In this document: in pieces, positions 36,100 through 45,496 of the stretch | Layout: the number at the start of each line of letters is the position of its first letter | Numbering within the stretch: position 1 is the stretch's first letter | Assembly (NCBI GenBank): GCA_028869255.1 | Contig: CP110972.1 | Coordinates: forward strand, 1,059,001 to 1,123,000 | From: Pseudomonas poae | GTDB lineage: Bacteria > Pseudomonadota > Gammaproteobacteria > Pseudomonadales > Pseudomonadaceae | DNA length: 64,000 bases | Reading direction: 5' to 3' | Position numbers and translations under genes: made by a program | Notes under the pieces: model-generated | Seen by the model: the letters and a program-made list of their open reading frames with translations, nothing else | Databases searched by the model: none | Told to the model about the DNA's origin: nothing

Positions 36100-38114
36100 A
36101 TGTCGGATTTCCAGCTCGTCACCCGTTTTGAACCCGCCGGCGACCAACCCGAAGCCATTCGCCAGATGGTCGAAGGCATCGAAGCCGGCCTGGCGCACCA
36201 GACGCTGCTCGGGGTGACCGGTTCTGGCAAGACCTTCAGCATCGCCAACGTGATCGCACAGATCAACCGCCCGACCCTGGTGCTGGCGCCGAACAAAACC
36301 CTGGCCGCGCAGCTGTATGGCGAGTTCAAGGCATTCTTCCCGAACAATGCGGTGGAGTACTTCGTTTCTTACTACGACTACTACCAGCCCGAAGCCTATG
36401 TGCCGTCCTCCGATACCTTTATCGAGAAGGACGCGTCGATCAACGACCATATCGAGCAGATGCGGCTGTCGGCGACCAAGGCGCTGCTGGAGCGCAAGGA
36501 CGCGATCATCGTCACCACGGTGTCGTGCATCTATGGTTTGGGCAGCCCGGAAGCTTATTTGAAGATGGTGCTGCACGTCGATCGCGGCGACAAGCTCGAC
36601 CAGCGCGAATTGCTGCGGCGCCTGACGAGCTTGCAATACACGCGCAACGACATGGATTTTGCCCGCGCCACCTTCCGTGTACGCGGCGATGTGATCGACA
36701 TCTACCCGGCCGAGTCCGACCTGGAAGCGATCCGCATCGAGTTGTTCGACGATGAAGTCGAGAGCCTGTCGGCCTTCGACCCGTTGACCGGCGAGGTGAT
36801 CCGCAAGCTGCCGCGCTTCACCTTCTACCCGAAAAGCCACTACGTGACCCCGCGTGAAACCCTGATGGGGGCCATCGAGGGCATCAAGACCGAATTGGCC
36901 GAACGCCTGGAATACCTGCGTTCCAACAATAAGCTGGTGGAAGCCCAGCGCCTGGAACAGCGCACCCGTTTCGACCTGGAGATGATTCTGGAGCTGGGTT
37001 ACTGCAACGGCATCGAAAACTACTCGCGCTACCTGTCGGGGCGCGATTCCGGTCAGGCACCACCGACCTTGTTCGATTATTTACCGGACGACGCGTTGCT
37101 GGTGATCGACGAGTCCCACGTCAGCGTGCCGCAGGTGGGGGCGATGTACAAAGGTGACCGCTCGCGCAAGGAAACCCTGGTGGAGTACGGGTTCCGCCTG
37201 CCGTCGGCACTGGATAACCGGCCGATGCGCTTTGACGAGTTTGAAAGCATCAGCCCGCAGACCATCTTTGTCTCGGCCACGCCGGGTAACTACGAGGCTG
37301 AACACGCCGGGCGTGTGGTTGAGCAACTGGTGCGCCCGACGGGGCTGGTCGACCCGGAAATCGAAATCCGCCCAGCGCTGACCCAGGTCGATGACCTGCT
37401 CTCGGAAATCACCAAGCGCGTGGCCCTGGAAGAGCGCGTGCTGGTGACTACGCTGACCAAGCGCATGTCCGAAGACTTGACCGACTACCTGGCCGACCAC
37501 GGCGTGCGTGTGCGCTACCTGCACTCGGACATCGACACCGTGGAGCGCGTGGAGATTATCCGCGACCTGCGCCTGGGCACGTTTGATGTGCTGGTGGGCA
37601 TCAACCTGCTGCGTGAGGGCCTGGACATGCCGGAAGTGTCGCTGGTGGCGATTCTGGATGCCGACAAGGAAGGCTTCCTGCGTTCCGAGCGCTCGCTGAT
37701 CCAGACGATCGGCCGGGCCGCCCGTAACCTCAATGGCCGGGCGATTCTCTACGCGGATCGCATCACCGGCTCCATGGAGCGTGCGATTGGCGAGACCCAG
37801 CGTCGTCGCGACAAGCAGATCGCCTTCAACCTGGAAAACGGCATTACGCCCAAGGGCGTGTTCAAGGACGTCGCCGACATCATGGAAGGCGCCACCGTGC
37901 CGGGCTCGCGCAGCAAAAGCGCAAGGGCATGGCCAAGGCCGCCGAGGAAAGCGCCAAGTACGAGAACGAATTGCGCTCGCCGAGTGAGATCACCAAGCGC
38001 ATCCGGCAGCTGGAAGAGAAGATGTACCAGCTGGCGCGTGATCTTGAGTTCGAGGCGGCGGCGCAGACGCGCGATGAGATTGGCAAATTGCGTGAGCGGT
38101 TGCTGGCTGTTTGA
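36100..38114 (+). pseudogene. uvrB: UvrABC excision nuclease subunit B, frameshift near C-terminus
   Basis: ATG 36100 begins [20 protein letters not shown]. Helicase parts are intact: Walker [11 protein letters not shown], the beta-hairpin [22 protein letters not shown] in [19 protein letters not shown], and motif [14 protein letters not shown]. The frame fails in the A-run at 37914-37917 (AAAA where AAAAA is expected). The true end appears in the next frame: [17 protein letters not shown], then the UVR domain [20 protein letters not shown] that binds UvrC, up to TGA 38112-38114. One restored A gives 671 residues, the normal length. As written, the product would carry an unrelated 84-residue tail and lose the UvrC-binding domain. 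A homopolymer read error is the likeliest cause. Confidence 0.92.
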
Positions 38115-38135
38115 TTGGCGGTGGCTGCGCTGGTC

Positions 38136-38211
38136 TCATCGCGGACAAGCCCGCTCCCACCTTTGATTTGTGAAAGCGGTCAACAGGTGGGAGCTGGCTT
38201 GCCTGCGATGG
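38136..38211. repeat. inverted pair of REP elements
   Basis: ATCGCGGACAAGCCCGCTCC and its counterpart GTGGGAGCTGGCTTGCCTGC face each other over about 30 bases, between uvrB and gltX. Confidence 0.75.
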
Positions 38212-38302
38212 CGGCACCTCGGTCTGCCAGAATCACCCACGCAGGTGTTACCATTCGCCCCTTGTTTGAATTTTCAGTTATATCGCCCATTCGAGACCTG
38301 CC

Positions 38303-39784
38303 ATGACCACCGTCCGCACGCGCATCGCGCCATCGCCTACTGGGGATCCCCACGTCGGTACTGCCTACATCGCCTTGTTCAACTACTGCTTTGCCAAGCA
38401 GCACGGCGGTGAATTCATCCTGCGGATCGAAGACACCGACCAACTGCGTTCGACCCGTGAGTCGGAACAGCAGATTTTCGATGCCTTGCGCTGGTTGGGC
38501 ATTACCTGGGCGGAAGGCCCGGACGTCGGCGGCCCGCATGGCCCGTATCGCCAGAGCGAGCGCAGCGACATCTACAAGCAGTACACCCAGCAATTGGTCG
38601 ACATGGGGCACGCCTTCCCGTGCTTCTGCACCGCCGAAGAGCTGGACCAGATGCGCGCCGAGCAACAGGCCCGTGGCGAAACCCCACGCTACGACGGCCG
38701 CGCACTGCTGCTGTCCAAGGAAGAAGTGGCCCAGCGCCTGGCCGCCGGCGAACCGCACGTTATCCGCATGAAAGTGCCGAGCGAAGGCGTGTGCGTGGTG
38801 CCGGACATGCTGCGCGGTGACGTCGAGATCCCGTGGGACCGCATGGACATGCAAGTGCTGATGAAGACCGACGGCCTGCCGACGTACTTCCTGGCCAACG
38901 TGGTCGATGACCACCTGATGGGCATCACCCACGTACTGCGTGGCGAAGAATGGCTGCCGTCGGCGCCCAAGCTGATCCTGCTGTACGAATACTTCGGCTG
39001 GGAACAGCCGCAGCTGTGCTACATGCCGCTGCTGCGTAACCCGGACAAGAGCAAGCTGTCCAAGCGCAAGAACCCGACCTCGGTGACCTTCTACGAGCGC
39101 ATGGGCTTTATGCCGGAAGCGATGCTCAACTACCTGGGCCGCATGGGCTGGTCGATGCCGGACGAGCGCGAGAAGTTCTCGCTGCAGGAAATGGTCGATA
39201 ACTTCGACCTGTCCCGCGTCTCCCTGGGCGGGCCGATTTTCGATATCGAGAAGCTGTCGTGGCTCAACGGCCAGTGGCTGCGCGACTTGCCGGTGGAAGA
39301 ATTCGCCAGCCGTGTGCAGCAGTGGGCGTTGAACCCTGAGTACATGATGAAGATCGCGCCGCTGGTGCAGGGCAGGGTGGAGACGTTCAGTCAGGTCGCC
39401 CCGTTGGCCAGCTTCTTTTTTGCCGGTGGCGTGAACCCGGATGCCAAGCTGTTTGAGTCCAAGAAACTCTCGGGCGACCAGGTTCGCCAACTGATGCAGC
39501 TGATCCTGTGGAAGCTCGAAAGCCTGCGCCAGTGGGAGAAGGATGCGATTACTGCGACGATCCAGGCGGTGGTCGAGTCCCTTGAACTGAAGTTGCGCGA
39601 TGCTATGCCGCTGATGTTTGCCGCGATCACCGGGCAGGCCAGTTCGGTGTCGGTGCTGGATGCGATGGAAATTCTCGGCCCGGATCTCACGCGTTTCCGT
39701 CTGCGCCAAGCCCTTGATTTGCTTGGTGGTGTGTCGAAGAAAGAAAACAAAGAGTGGGAAAAGCTGTTGGGCGCTATCGCCTGA
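38303..39784 (+). CDS. gltX: glutamyl-tRNA synthetase
   Basis: A 493-residue class I synthetase from ATG 38303. The HIGH-type motif is in [14 protein letters not shown], and the KMSKS-type motif is in [29 protein letters not shown] and [19 protein letters not shown] are typical of bacterial GluRS. The C-terminal helical anticodon domain follows (from about residue 340). It charges tRNA-Glu and supplies Glu-tRNA for heme synthesis. Two tRNA-Glu genes lie directly downstream, an apt and conserved neighbourhood. Confidence 0.97.
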   Translation: MTTVRTRIAPSPTGDPHVGTAYIALFNYCFAKQHGGEFILRIEDTDQLRSTRESEQQIFDALRWLGITWAEGPDVGGPHGPYRQSERSDIYKQYTQQLVDMGHAFPCFCTAEELDQMRAEQQARGETPRYDGRALLLSKEEVAQRLAAGEPHVIRMKVPSEGVCVVPDMLRGDVEIPWDRMDMQVLMKTDGLPTYFLANVVDDHLMGITHVLRGEEWLPSAPKLILLYEYFGWEQPQLCYMPLLRNPDKSKLSKRKNPTSVTFYERMGFMPEAMLNYLGRMGWSMPDEREKFSLQEMVDNFDLSRVSLGGPIFDIEKLSWLNGQWLRDLPVEEFASRVQQWALNPEYMMKIAPLVQGRVETFSQVAPLASFFFAGGVNPDAKLFESKKLSGDQVRQLMQLILWKLESLRQWEKDAITATIQAVVESLELKLRDAMPLMFAAITGQASSVSVLDAMEILGPDLTRFRLRQALDLLGGVSKKENKEWEKLLGAIA

Positions 39785-39801
39785 GCAAGCGGCTGAAACG
39801 A

Positions 39802-39827
39802 CGAAACCCCGGTTTTCCGGGGTTTCG
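39802..39827 (+). terminator. hairpin after gltX
   Basis: CGAAACCCCGG-TTTT-CCGGGGTTTCG is a perfect 11-bp stem 18 nt after the stop. No strong T-run follows, so termination efficiency is uncertain. Confidence 0.65.
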
Positions 39828-39881
39828 CCGGTAAGTGATTGTTATCCCGGCAAAAAATTTTGGAATTTGTTGAAAATAAAT

Positions 39882-39910
39882 TTGACACACTTCCAAACCG
39901 CCATTAAGAT
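39882..39910 (+). promoter_or_regulatory. sigma-70 promoter of the tRNA operon
   Basis: TTGACA at 39882-39887 and TAAGAT at 39905-39910 are separated by exactly 17 bases. They are followed by a GC-rich discriminator (TCGCCCC), typical of stable-RNA promoters under stringent control. The first tRNA starts 22 bases downstream. Confidence 0.8.
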
Positions 39911-39931
39911 TCGCCCCGTCCTCACCGATGA

Positions 39932-40007
<76 letters not shown>

Positions 40008-40085
40008 ATTTACAGGTTCAAGGTCTGGCCACACTGTCCTTGAATTGATCAGGTCTCAGCGCTGATCAGATGTACAGAAGGTTTT

Positions 40086-40161
40086 GTCCCCTTCGTCTAG
40101 TGGCCTAGGACACCGCCCTTTCACGGCGGTAACAGGGGTTCGAGTCCCCTAGGGGACGCCA
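40086..40161 (+). tRNA. tRNA-Glu (TTC)
   Basis: A 76-base cloverleaf with encoded CCA. The anticodon arm CCGCC-CTTTCAC-GGCGG gives anticodon TTC; the acceptor arms are GTCCCCT and AGGGGAC. Confidence 0.95.
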
Positions 40162-40210
40162 GTTTCAACAAGCAGCTCGAAAGGTCTGCTGCGCCGCCAG
40201 GCGAAAAATC

Positions 40211-40286
<76 letters not shown>

Positions 40287-40374
40287 ATTTACAGGTTCAA
40301 GGTTCCGGCCACACCGTCCTTGAATCGATCAAGCTAACGCAAGAGCAGCTTGGTCTGTTGTACAGAAGGTTTGT

Positions 40375-40450
40375 GTCCCCTTCGTCTAGTGGCTTAGGAC
40401 ACCGCCCTTTCACGGCGGTAACAGGGGTTCGAGTCCCCTAGGGGACGCCA
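40375..40450 (+). tRNA. tRNA-Glu (TTC), second copy
   Basis: Differs from the first Glu copy by one base in the D arm (GGCTTAGGA against GGCCTAGGA). Anticodon TTC; CCA encoded. Confidence 0.95.
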
Positions 40451-40456
40451 CGATTA

Positions 40457-40503
40457 CCCGCTCTGCGGGATTTTTAAGGGTCATTCAATTATTGAATGGC
40501 CCT
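40457..40503 (+). terminator. double terminator after the tRNA operon
   Basis: CCCGCTCTGCGGG followed by TTTTT (40457-40475), then AAGGGTCATTCAAT..ATTGAATGGCCCTT (40476-40503) followed by TTG. The second stem could work in both directions. Confidence 0.8.
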
Positions 40504-40632
40504 TTTGTTTGTCTGGCGTTTGGCCAATTCTCTCCTCACTTCACGTCGCCTGTCCTGACCAGCGGTCATGCCTGTCGCTTGCGAAATATTATTATGGTAA
40601 TAATATTCAACCCATGAAAGTCGGAGGCAACG

Positions 40633-41172
40633 ATGAACGATAAAAAAGCGCAAACCCGCGAACGCATTTTGCAAGCCGCCAGCGCCGCGTTGATCCAGCG
40701 CGGCCCGGCCGAGCCGAGCGTGGGTGAAGTCATGGGTGCGGCAGGGCTGACCGTGGGTGGGTTCTACGCGCACTTTGAAAGCAAGGACGCGCTGATGCTG
40801 GAAGCCTTCACACAGCTGCTGGCCCGGCGTCGTGCGTCCATCGACGATATGGATACACAGCTCACCGGCGAAGAGCGCAGGGGGCTGGTGGCGGCGTTTT
40901 ATCTGTCGCGCAAGCACCGCGACTCAACGGCGCAAGCGTGCCCGATCCCGGCCACCGTGGGCGAGATGGCCCGCCTGCCGGACGCGTTCCGCGAAGCATT
41001 GAACGAGCATGTGGAGCTGATGGCCGCGCAACTTGCCGCCAGCCCCGAAGACACCGATAAAGCCCTGGCCGATATGGCGCTGATGATCGGTGGCCTGGCG
41101 CTGGCACGCGCTTTGGGGCCGGGTGAGTTGTCGGACCGCGTACTGCGCGCTGCCAAGTCGGCCGTGCGATAG
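40633..41172 (+). CDS. TetR-family regulator
   Basis: A 179-residue repressor from ATG 40633 behind CGGAGGCAACG. The helix-turn-helix spans about residues 10-55: TRERILQAASAALIQRG, VGEVMGAAGLTVGGFYAHFE, SKDALMLEAF. The C-terminal ligand domain includes RDSTAQACPIPATVGEMAR, typical of the AcrR/NemR-like subgroup with a Cys that could sense electrophiles. It lies 16 bp upstream of a hydrolase gene with which it is probably co-transcribed. The target is likely its own operon. Confidence 0.9.
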   Translation: MNDKKAQTRERILQAASAALIQRGPAEPSVGEVMGAAGLTVGGFYAHFESKDALMLEAFTQLLARRRASIDDMDTQLTGEERRGLVAAFYLSRKHRDSTAQACPIPATVGEMARLPDAFREALNEHVELMAAQLAASPEDTDKALADMALMIGGLALARALGPGELSDRVLRAAKSAVR

Positions 41173-41188
41173 GAAGAGGGCCTGCAGG

Positions 41189-42022
41189 ATGGGCACGTTA
41201 ACCTGGCTTCGTCGTTTCAACGGCACACTGGGGCACTTGGCACCGCAAACGGTGGCCAACAAGATGCGTCGTGCCTTTATGACGCCACGCGACCTGCCGC
41301 CGCGTGACTGGGAATTGCCGCTGCTGGCGCAATCGGAGCGCATTACCTTACGGTTCGGCCTCTCGGCCCTGCGCTGGGGCCAAGGCCCGGCAGTGTTGTT
41401 GATGCACGGCTGGGAAGGCCGGCCCACCCAGTTCGCCAGTCTGATCACCGCCTTGGTGGACAACGGTTACTCGGTGATTGCCCTGGATGGCCCCGCCCAT
41501 GGTCGTTCGCCGGGGCGTGAGGCGCATGTGCTGCTGTTCGCTCGGGCCATGCTCGAGGCGGCGGCCGAGTTGCCGCCGCTGCAGGCGGTGATCGGCCATT
41601 CCATGGGCGGCGCCAGCGCCATGCTGGCGGTGCAGTTGGGGCTGCGTACCGAGGCGTTGGTGAGCATCGCCGCGCCCTCGCGTTTCCTGGATGTGCTGCG
41701 TGGGTTTACCCACATGGTCGGTTTGCCGGCGCGGGCACGGTCGGCGTTTATCCAGGAGGTGGAGCTGACGTTCGGCATGCCGCTCAAACACTTGGATGTC
41801 GCGCATTACCAGATGAATCTGCCCGGGCTGATCGTGCACGCCGAAGACGACACTTTCGTTCCGGTCAAAGCCTCCCAAGCCATCCACGAAGCCTGGTTCG
41901 ACAGTCGGCTGCTGCGCCTGGAGCAGGGCGGCCATCAGAAAGTGCTGGCTGACCCCCGGGTGATCGACGGCGTGCTGACGCTGTTGGCCGGTCGGCGTTT
42001 ACAGGAGCGGCAAACCGCCTGA
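41189..42022 (+). CDS. alpha/beta hydrolase
   Basis: A 277-residue enzyme; ATG 41189 follows GGAAGAGGGCCTGCAGG. The fold is clear from VLLMHGWEGRPTQF (oxyanion), VIALDGPAHGRSPG, the nucleophile elbow GHSMGGASA, the acid in VHAEDDTFVPV and the His in EQGGHQKVL. The substrate is unknown. It follows a TetR gene that probably controls it, the same pair as found beside gltX in other pseudomonads. Confidence 0.9.
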   Translation: MGTLTWLRRFNGTLGHLAPQTVANKMRRAFMTPRDLPPRDWELPLLAQSERITLRFGLSALRWGQGPAVLLMHGWEGRPTQFASLITALVDNGYSVIALDGPAHGRSPGREAHVLLFARAMLEAAAELPPLQAVIGHSMGGASAMLAVQLGLRTEALVSIAAPSRFLDVLRGFTHMVGLPARARSAFIQEVELTFGMPLKHLDVAHYQMNLPGLIVHAEDDTFVPVKASQAIHEAWFDSRLLRLEQGGHQKVLADPRVIDGVLTLLAGRRLQERQTA

Positions 42023-42062
42023 TACACTGCCCCCGCCGACATTAATCGACTGGGAGCACCGC

Positions 42063-42497
42063 ATGGGCTGGGATTTGGCAACGCCGTTTATCATCGATCT
42101 GCAGGTCGCCCCTGAAGACATCGACGGGCTGGGGCACGCCAATAACGCGGTGTACGTGTCCTGGCTGGAACGCTGCGCCTGGCGTCACTCCCAGCGCCTG
42201 GGGCTGGACCTCACCGAATACCGCCGCCTGGATCGTGCCATGGCCGTGGTGCGCCACGAGATCGACTACCTGGCGGCGGGCTATGAGGGCGACGAGCTGC
42301 AATTGGCCACCTGGATCGTGGACTGGGACCAGCGCCTGAAAATGACCCGCCGTTTCCAACTGGTACGCCCGCGTGACGGCGTGACCTTGCTGCGCGCACA
42401 AACCACCTTTGTCTGCATCGAGCTGTCCTCCGGCAAGCCCAAGCGCATGCCTGCGGAGTTTCTCGACGGTTACGGCCCTGCGCTGACAGGGGGTTAA
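42063..42497 (+). CDS. hotdog-fold acyl-CoA thioesterase (4HBT type)
   Basis: A 144-residue protein; ATG 42063 has GGGAGCACCGC before it. The YbgC/4HBT pattern DIDGLGHANNAVYVSWLERC contains the catalytic Asp-x-x-G-H-x-N segment, followed by VVRHEIDYLAAGYEGDEL and TFVCIELSSGKPKRMP. Such enzymes hydrolyse acyl-CoA thioesters; the chain preference cannot be read. It may share a transcript with the hydrolase 40 bp upstream. Confidence 0.9.
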   Translation: MGWDLATPFIIDLQVAPEDIDGLGHANNAVYVSWLERCAWRHSQRLGLDLTEYRRLDRAMAVVRHEIDYLAAGYEGDELQLATWIVDWDQRLKMTRRFQLVRPRDGVTLLRAQTTFVCIELSSGKPKRMPAEFLDGYGPALTGG

Positions 42498-42552
42498 CAG
42501 TCGCTGTAGGAAACCCAGTAAACTGCGCCACGATTTTTGTTGAGTGTTTTCC

Positions 42553-43524
42553 ATGCAAATTGCTTTGGCGCCCATGGAGGGGTTGGTCGACAACATCCTG
42601 CGGGACGTATTGACCCGTGTGGGCGGTATTGACTGGTGCGTGACCGAGTTTATCCGCGTCAACGACCGTCTGCTCACCCCTGCCTACTTCCACAAGCTGG
42701 CCCCGGAGCTGCTGCACGGTGCCCGCACCGCCGCCGGCGTACCGCTGCGCGTACAGTTGCTGGGCTCCGACCCGGTATGCCTGGCGGAAAACGCCGCCCT
42801 GGCCTGCGAGCTGGGCTCCCAGGTCATCGACCTGAATTTTGGCTGCCCGGCCAAGACCGTCAACAAGTCCCGGGGCGGGGCGGTGCTGCTCAAGGAGCCG
42901 GAGCTGCTCAACCAGATCGTCGAACACGTACGCCGCGCCGTACCGGCGCATATCCCGGTCACCGCCAAGATGCGCTTGGGTTTTGACAGCCCGGACGGCG
43001 CGCTGGTCTGCGCAACTGCCCTGGCTGAAGGCGGCGCGGCGCATATCGTGGTGCATGCGCGCACCAAAGCCGATGGCTACAAGCCGCCGGCGCATTGGGA
43101 GTGGATCCCGCGGGTGCAGGATGTGGTCAAGGTGCCGGTGTTCGCCAACGGCGATATCTGGAGCGTTGAGGACTGGCGGCGCTGCCGGGAAATCAGCGGC
43201 GTTGAAGACATCATGCTCGGTCGCGGCCTGGTGGCCCGCCCGGACCTGGCCCGGCAGATTGCCGCAGCGCGGGCTGGCGAGGAGGTGGTTGAGATGACCT
43301 GGGCGCAGATGCAGCCCATGTTCCAGGAGTTCTGGCGCCAGTGCGTGGCGCAGTTGACTGAACGTCAGGCGCCGGGCCGGTTGAAACAATGGTTGGCGAT
43401 GCTGACCCGCAACTATCCTGAGGCGGTGGAGTTGTTTACCGCACTGCGCCGGGAAACCGATCTGCTGGAAGTAGGACGTTTATTAGGTGTAAGCCAGAAG
43501 CCGCCTGAGGGAGCGGGGCTGTAA
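42553..43524 (+). CDS. dusC: tRNA-dihydrouridine(16) synthase
   Basis: A 323-residue FMN enzyme. ATG 42553 gives the usual start [20 protein letters not shown]; a GTG three codons earlier is possible. Family marks are [20 protein letters not shown] with the catalytic Cys, [26 protein letters not shown] and [13 protein letters not shown]. The C-terminal helical tRNA-binding domain ([17 protein letters not shown]) fits DusC, which reduces U16 in tRNA. An intrinsic terminator follows, ending the core block before the accessory cassette. Confidence 0.94.
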   Translation: MQIALAPMEGLVDNILRDVLTRVGGIDWCVTEFIRVNDRLLTPAYFHKLAPELLHGARTAAGVPLRVQLLGSDPVCLAENAALACELGSQVIDLNFGCPAKTVNKSRGGAVLLKEPELLNQIVEHVRRAVPAHIPVTAKMRLGFDSPDGALVCATALAEGGAAHIVVHARTKADGYKPPAHWEWIPRVQDVVKVPVFANGDIWSVEDWRRCREISGVEDIMLGRGLVARPDLARQIAAARAGEEVVEMTWAQMQPMFQEFWRQCVAQLTERQAPGRLKQWLAMLTRNYPEAVELFTALRRETDLLEVGRLLGVSQKPPEGAGL

Positions 43525-43564
43525 TATCAACTTTATATATATCTACGTTTCAATGTTTACCTCC

Positions 43565-43588
43565 AAGGGCGCTTAGGCGCCCTTTTTG
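43565..43588 (+). terminator. intrinsic terminator of dusC
   Basis: AAGGGCGC-TTAG-GCGCCCTT followed by TTTG, 40 nt after the stop. Confidence 0.88.
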
Positions 43589-43942
43589 TTGTCTGGATTA
43601 ACCGGTGTCGCCAATAATGTCAGTGTGAGGGTGAGTGGCGATCAAAGGGATGGGTTTCTTTGTGTGTGTAAAAAAGAGTGTTGTTTTGAATTTAATATTG
43701 CAAGGGTTTTAGTGTTTTACGTTGCGCGTGGCTAGAGGTTTATTTGTGCGCGCAGTAACTAACATAAGCGCGTCTTACTATTAAGTTCGGATGGTTTCAT
43801 CAAATTTCGCTAAGCGCTGACTGTTGCGCTTTGTATCGGATTTTCGTCATTGAAAGCACGGCCGATCATGATTTTTTCGTAGGTGTCCATAAGAAAAACT
43901 CACGGATGCCCGATTGGTTTCCTGATATGAGCTGGAATAATC
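43589..43942. other. AT-rich non-coding stretch before the cassette
   Basis: About 350 bases with no supportable gene and with base composition distinctly more AT-rich than the flanks (for example TTGAATTTAATATTGC). It marks the left edge of the accessory cassette. Confidence 0.55.
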
Positions 43943-43970
43943 GGAACTCAAAGGTCAGGCGCCCCACGAA
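43943..43970 (+). promoter_or_regulatory. HrpL/RspL-type hrp box
   Basis: GGAACT (43943-43948), a 15-base spacer, then CCACGAA (43964-43970). The HrpL consensus in plant-associated pseudomonads is GGAACC-N15/16-CCACNNA, so only the sixth base of the -35 half differs. The distance to the first ATG of the cassette (44074) is 103 bases, normal for hrp genes. HrpL drives type III secretion genes and effectors. Confidence 0.65.
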
Positions 43971-44073
43971 TGTAGGGAGTGTGAACACTCGAGCGTATTT
44001 TTAAATCCCAATGATGATGAAGGTTTCTCGGGCCGTTTATCGGTTCAGAGGAGCGCTGAGCAAGGATAAGTGT

Positions 44074-45333
44074 ATGTCCAATCTGCCGATTAATAATTCC
44101 GTGTCGATGAATCATAACTATCTTCCGCAAGACCGGGAGAGGCCGGTAGTTGATAAAATGCCTAATCAGTTGCTGTCCAAAACATTTGAAAATCCATTGG
44201 TTCTTGATAATGGAGCGGGGCGAAACGACGCTACCGTTATGGTAAGCAGGGACGCCCTGGAGCGTTTGTTTGACATGTTTGAGTCGGCCTTCCGGGCTAT
44301 ACGAAGCATGTTGTCGGGCCACGGCCTGCCCAAGCCGATGCCTGAGGGGTTGCTACCGAAAGCCCAGCCAGAAGTCGACCTTAAGGAGAAGTTACTCAAA
44401 GATATTGCATCGAAGATGAGTCCGGACGTGGCCGCGAAGCCGAAGCTTTCTTCAGAGGGCAAATCCGATTCGAAGTTGCCTGTAAAACCGCCTTTGGAGA
44501 AAGCCGGGACGCAGGTGGATGGCCTGCCAACAGTGCGGGCGGAGGGCAAATCCGATTCGAAGTTGCCTGTAGAGCCGCCTTTGGAGAAAGCCGGGCCGCA
44601 GGCAGATGGCCTGCCAAAGGTGCGGGCAGAGGGCAAATCCCAATCACCGGCGAATGCTGTCAGCGACCTCAAGATGCGGTCGGAGGCGGGCCTGATCACA
44701 AAAATAGTGCCTGGCGAAGCGACAGCGGTACAGCGGGATAAGGCTCAGGAGAATAAGCAGGCGTCTGATGTCAACGTGACGGTTCAGATCATCAACTGCG
44801 GCTTCCATCAGCATGAGATGAGTACTATCTCGAATAAATCAAAGTTCGACCGCCAAATCCCGGTGGTGCCGAACACGCCGGTCACGCCAAAGTCGGACGG
44901 CCAGAGCCCGGTGGTGCCGAACACGCCGGTCACGCCAAAGTCTGACGGCGAGAGCCCGGTGGTGCCGAACACGCCGGTCACGCCAAAGTCTGACGGCCAG
45001 AGCCCGGTGGTGCCGAACACGCCGGTCACGCCAAAGTCTGACGGCCAGAGCCCGGTGGTGCCGAGCACGCCGGTCACGCCAAAGTCTGACGGCGAGAGCC
45101 CGGTGGTGCCGAGCACGCCGGTCACGCCAAAGTCTGGCGGCGAGAGCCCGGTGGTGCCGAACACGCCGGTCACGCCAAAGGCTGATGGCGAAACCCCGGT
45201 GGGGCCAAATACTCCCCTCACGCCCAAGGCCGAAGCTCAGCCTTCGGTAGTTCCCCTGCCCGAGCTCACACCGGACACCCAATCCCGATTGACTGCGACA
45301 GCTCCCGGGCCAGCCGATGAGCACCTTGGTTGA
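44074..45333 (+). CDS. repeat-rich protein, candidate type III secreted/associated protein
   Basis: A 419-residue protein; ATG 44074 has AAGGA 7 nt upstream, and the longer frame from 44011 lacks a ribosome site. The first 50 residues are rich in Ser, Asn and Pro (MSNLPINNSVSMNHNYLPQD), as in type III signals. A helical segment follows (ALERLFDMFESAFRAIRSML), then two 29-residue repeats beginning EGKSDSKLPV (about residues 128-185), and then eight 16-residue repeats of the form PVVPNTPVTPKSDGQS (about 263-389). The C-terminal end is Pro/Thr-rich. No signal peptide, membrane helix or catalytic motif is seen. It lies behind an hrp box and ahead of two peptidase-like genes. The role is unknown; an effector, a scaffold or a secretion helper are all possible. 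Confidence 0.7.
   Translation: MSNLPINNSVSMNHNYLPQDRERPVVDKMPNQLLSKTFENPLVLDNGAGRNDATVMVSRDALERLFDMFESAFRAIRSMLSGHGLPKPMPEGLLPKAQPEVDLKEKLLKDIASKMSPDVAAKPKLSSEGKSDSKLPVKPPLEKAGTQVDGLPTVRAEGKSDSKLPVEPPLEKAGPQADGLPKVRAEGKSQSPANAVSDLKMRSEAGLITKIVPGEATAVQRDKAQENKQASDVNVTVQIINCGFHQHEMSTISNKSKFDRQIPVVPNTPVTPKSDGQSPVVPNTPVTPKSDGESPVVPNTPVTPKSDGQSPVVPNTPVTPKSDGQSPVVPSTPVTPKSDGESPVVPSTPVTPKSGGESPVVPNTPVTPKADGETPVGPNTPLTPKAEAQPSVVPLPELTPDTQSRLTATAPGPADEHLG
44455..44628 (+). repeat. two 87-bp tandem repeats inside the cassette gene
   Basis: In-frame units at 44455-44541 and 44542-44628, each coding 29 residues (EGKSDSKLPV..PPLEKAG..), with a third truncated start (EGKSQS) at 44629. The copies are about 90 percent alike, which suggests recent duplication. 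Confidence 0.85.
44860..45240 (+). repeat. eight 48-bp tandem repeats inside the cassette gene
   Basis: In-frame units start at 44860 and every 48 bases after. Units 1-6 are near-identical at the DNA level and differ mainly by a Gln/Glu switch after DG and an Asn/Ser switch after VVP; units 7 and 8 are diverged, and the last is 45 bases. Such arrays change copy number by slippage or recombination. Confidence 0.92.
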
Positions 45334-45496
45334 TGTGTTCCAGAGTCGTAACCGCAACCGATTCGACAACTTCTGGAGCAGAACGGCCGCTCGCTAAAGG
45401 CGTGCGTAAGTTAGGCCGGTCTTTTTAGGCTGGAAACTGATGAAGTCGTCCCCTGGGCTGTGGGTAGCAAGGGGGGCGCCTTAGAAAGGTGAGTGT

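Noticed and set aside
44860..45240. Tandem repeats as a CRISPR array
   Set aside because: Units are contiguous 48-mers without unique spacers and are in frame inside a coding gene; no cas genes are near.
45440..45496. Second hrp box before the single-domain peptidase gene
   Set aside because: GGAAAC occurs at about 45432 but no CCACNNA follows at 15-16 bases; the match is too weak to claim.
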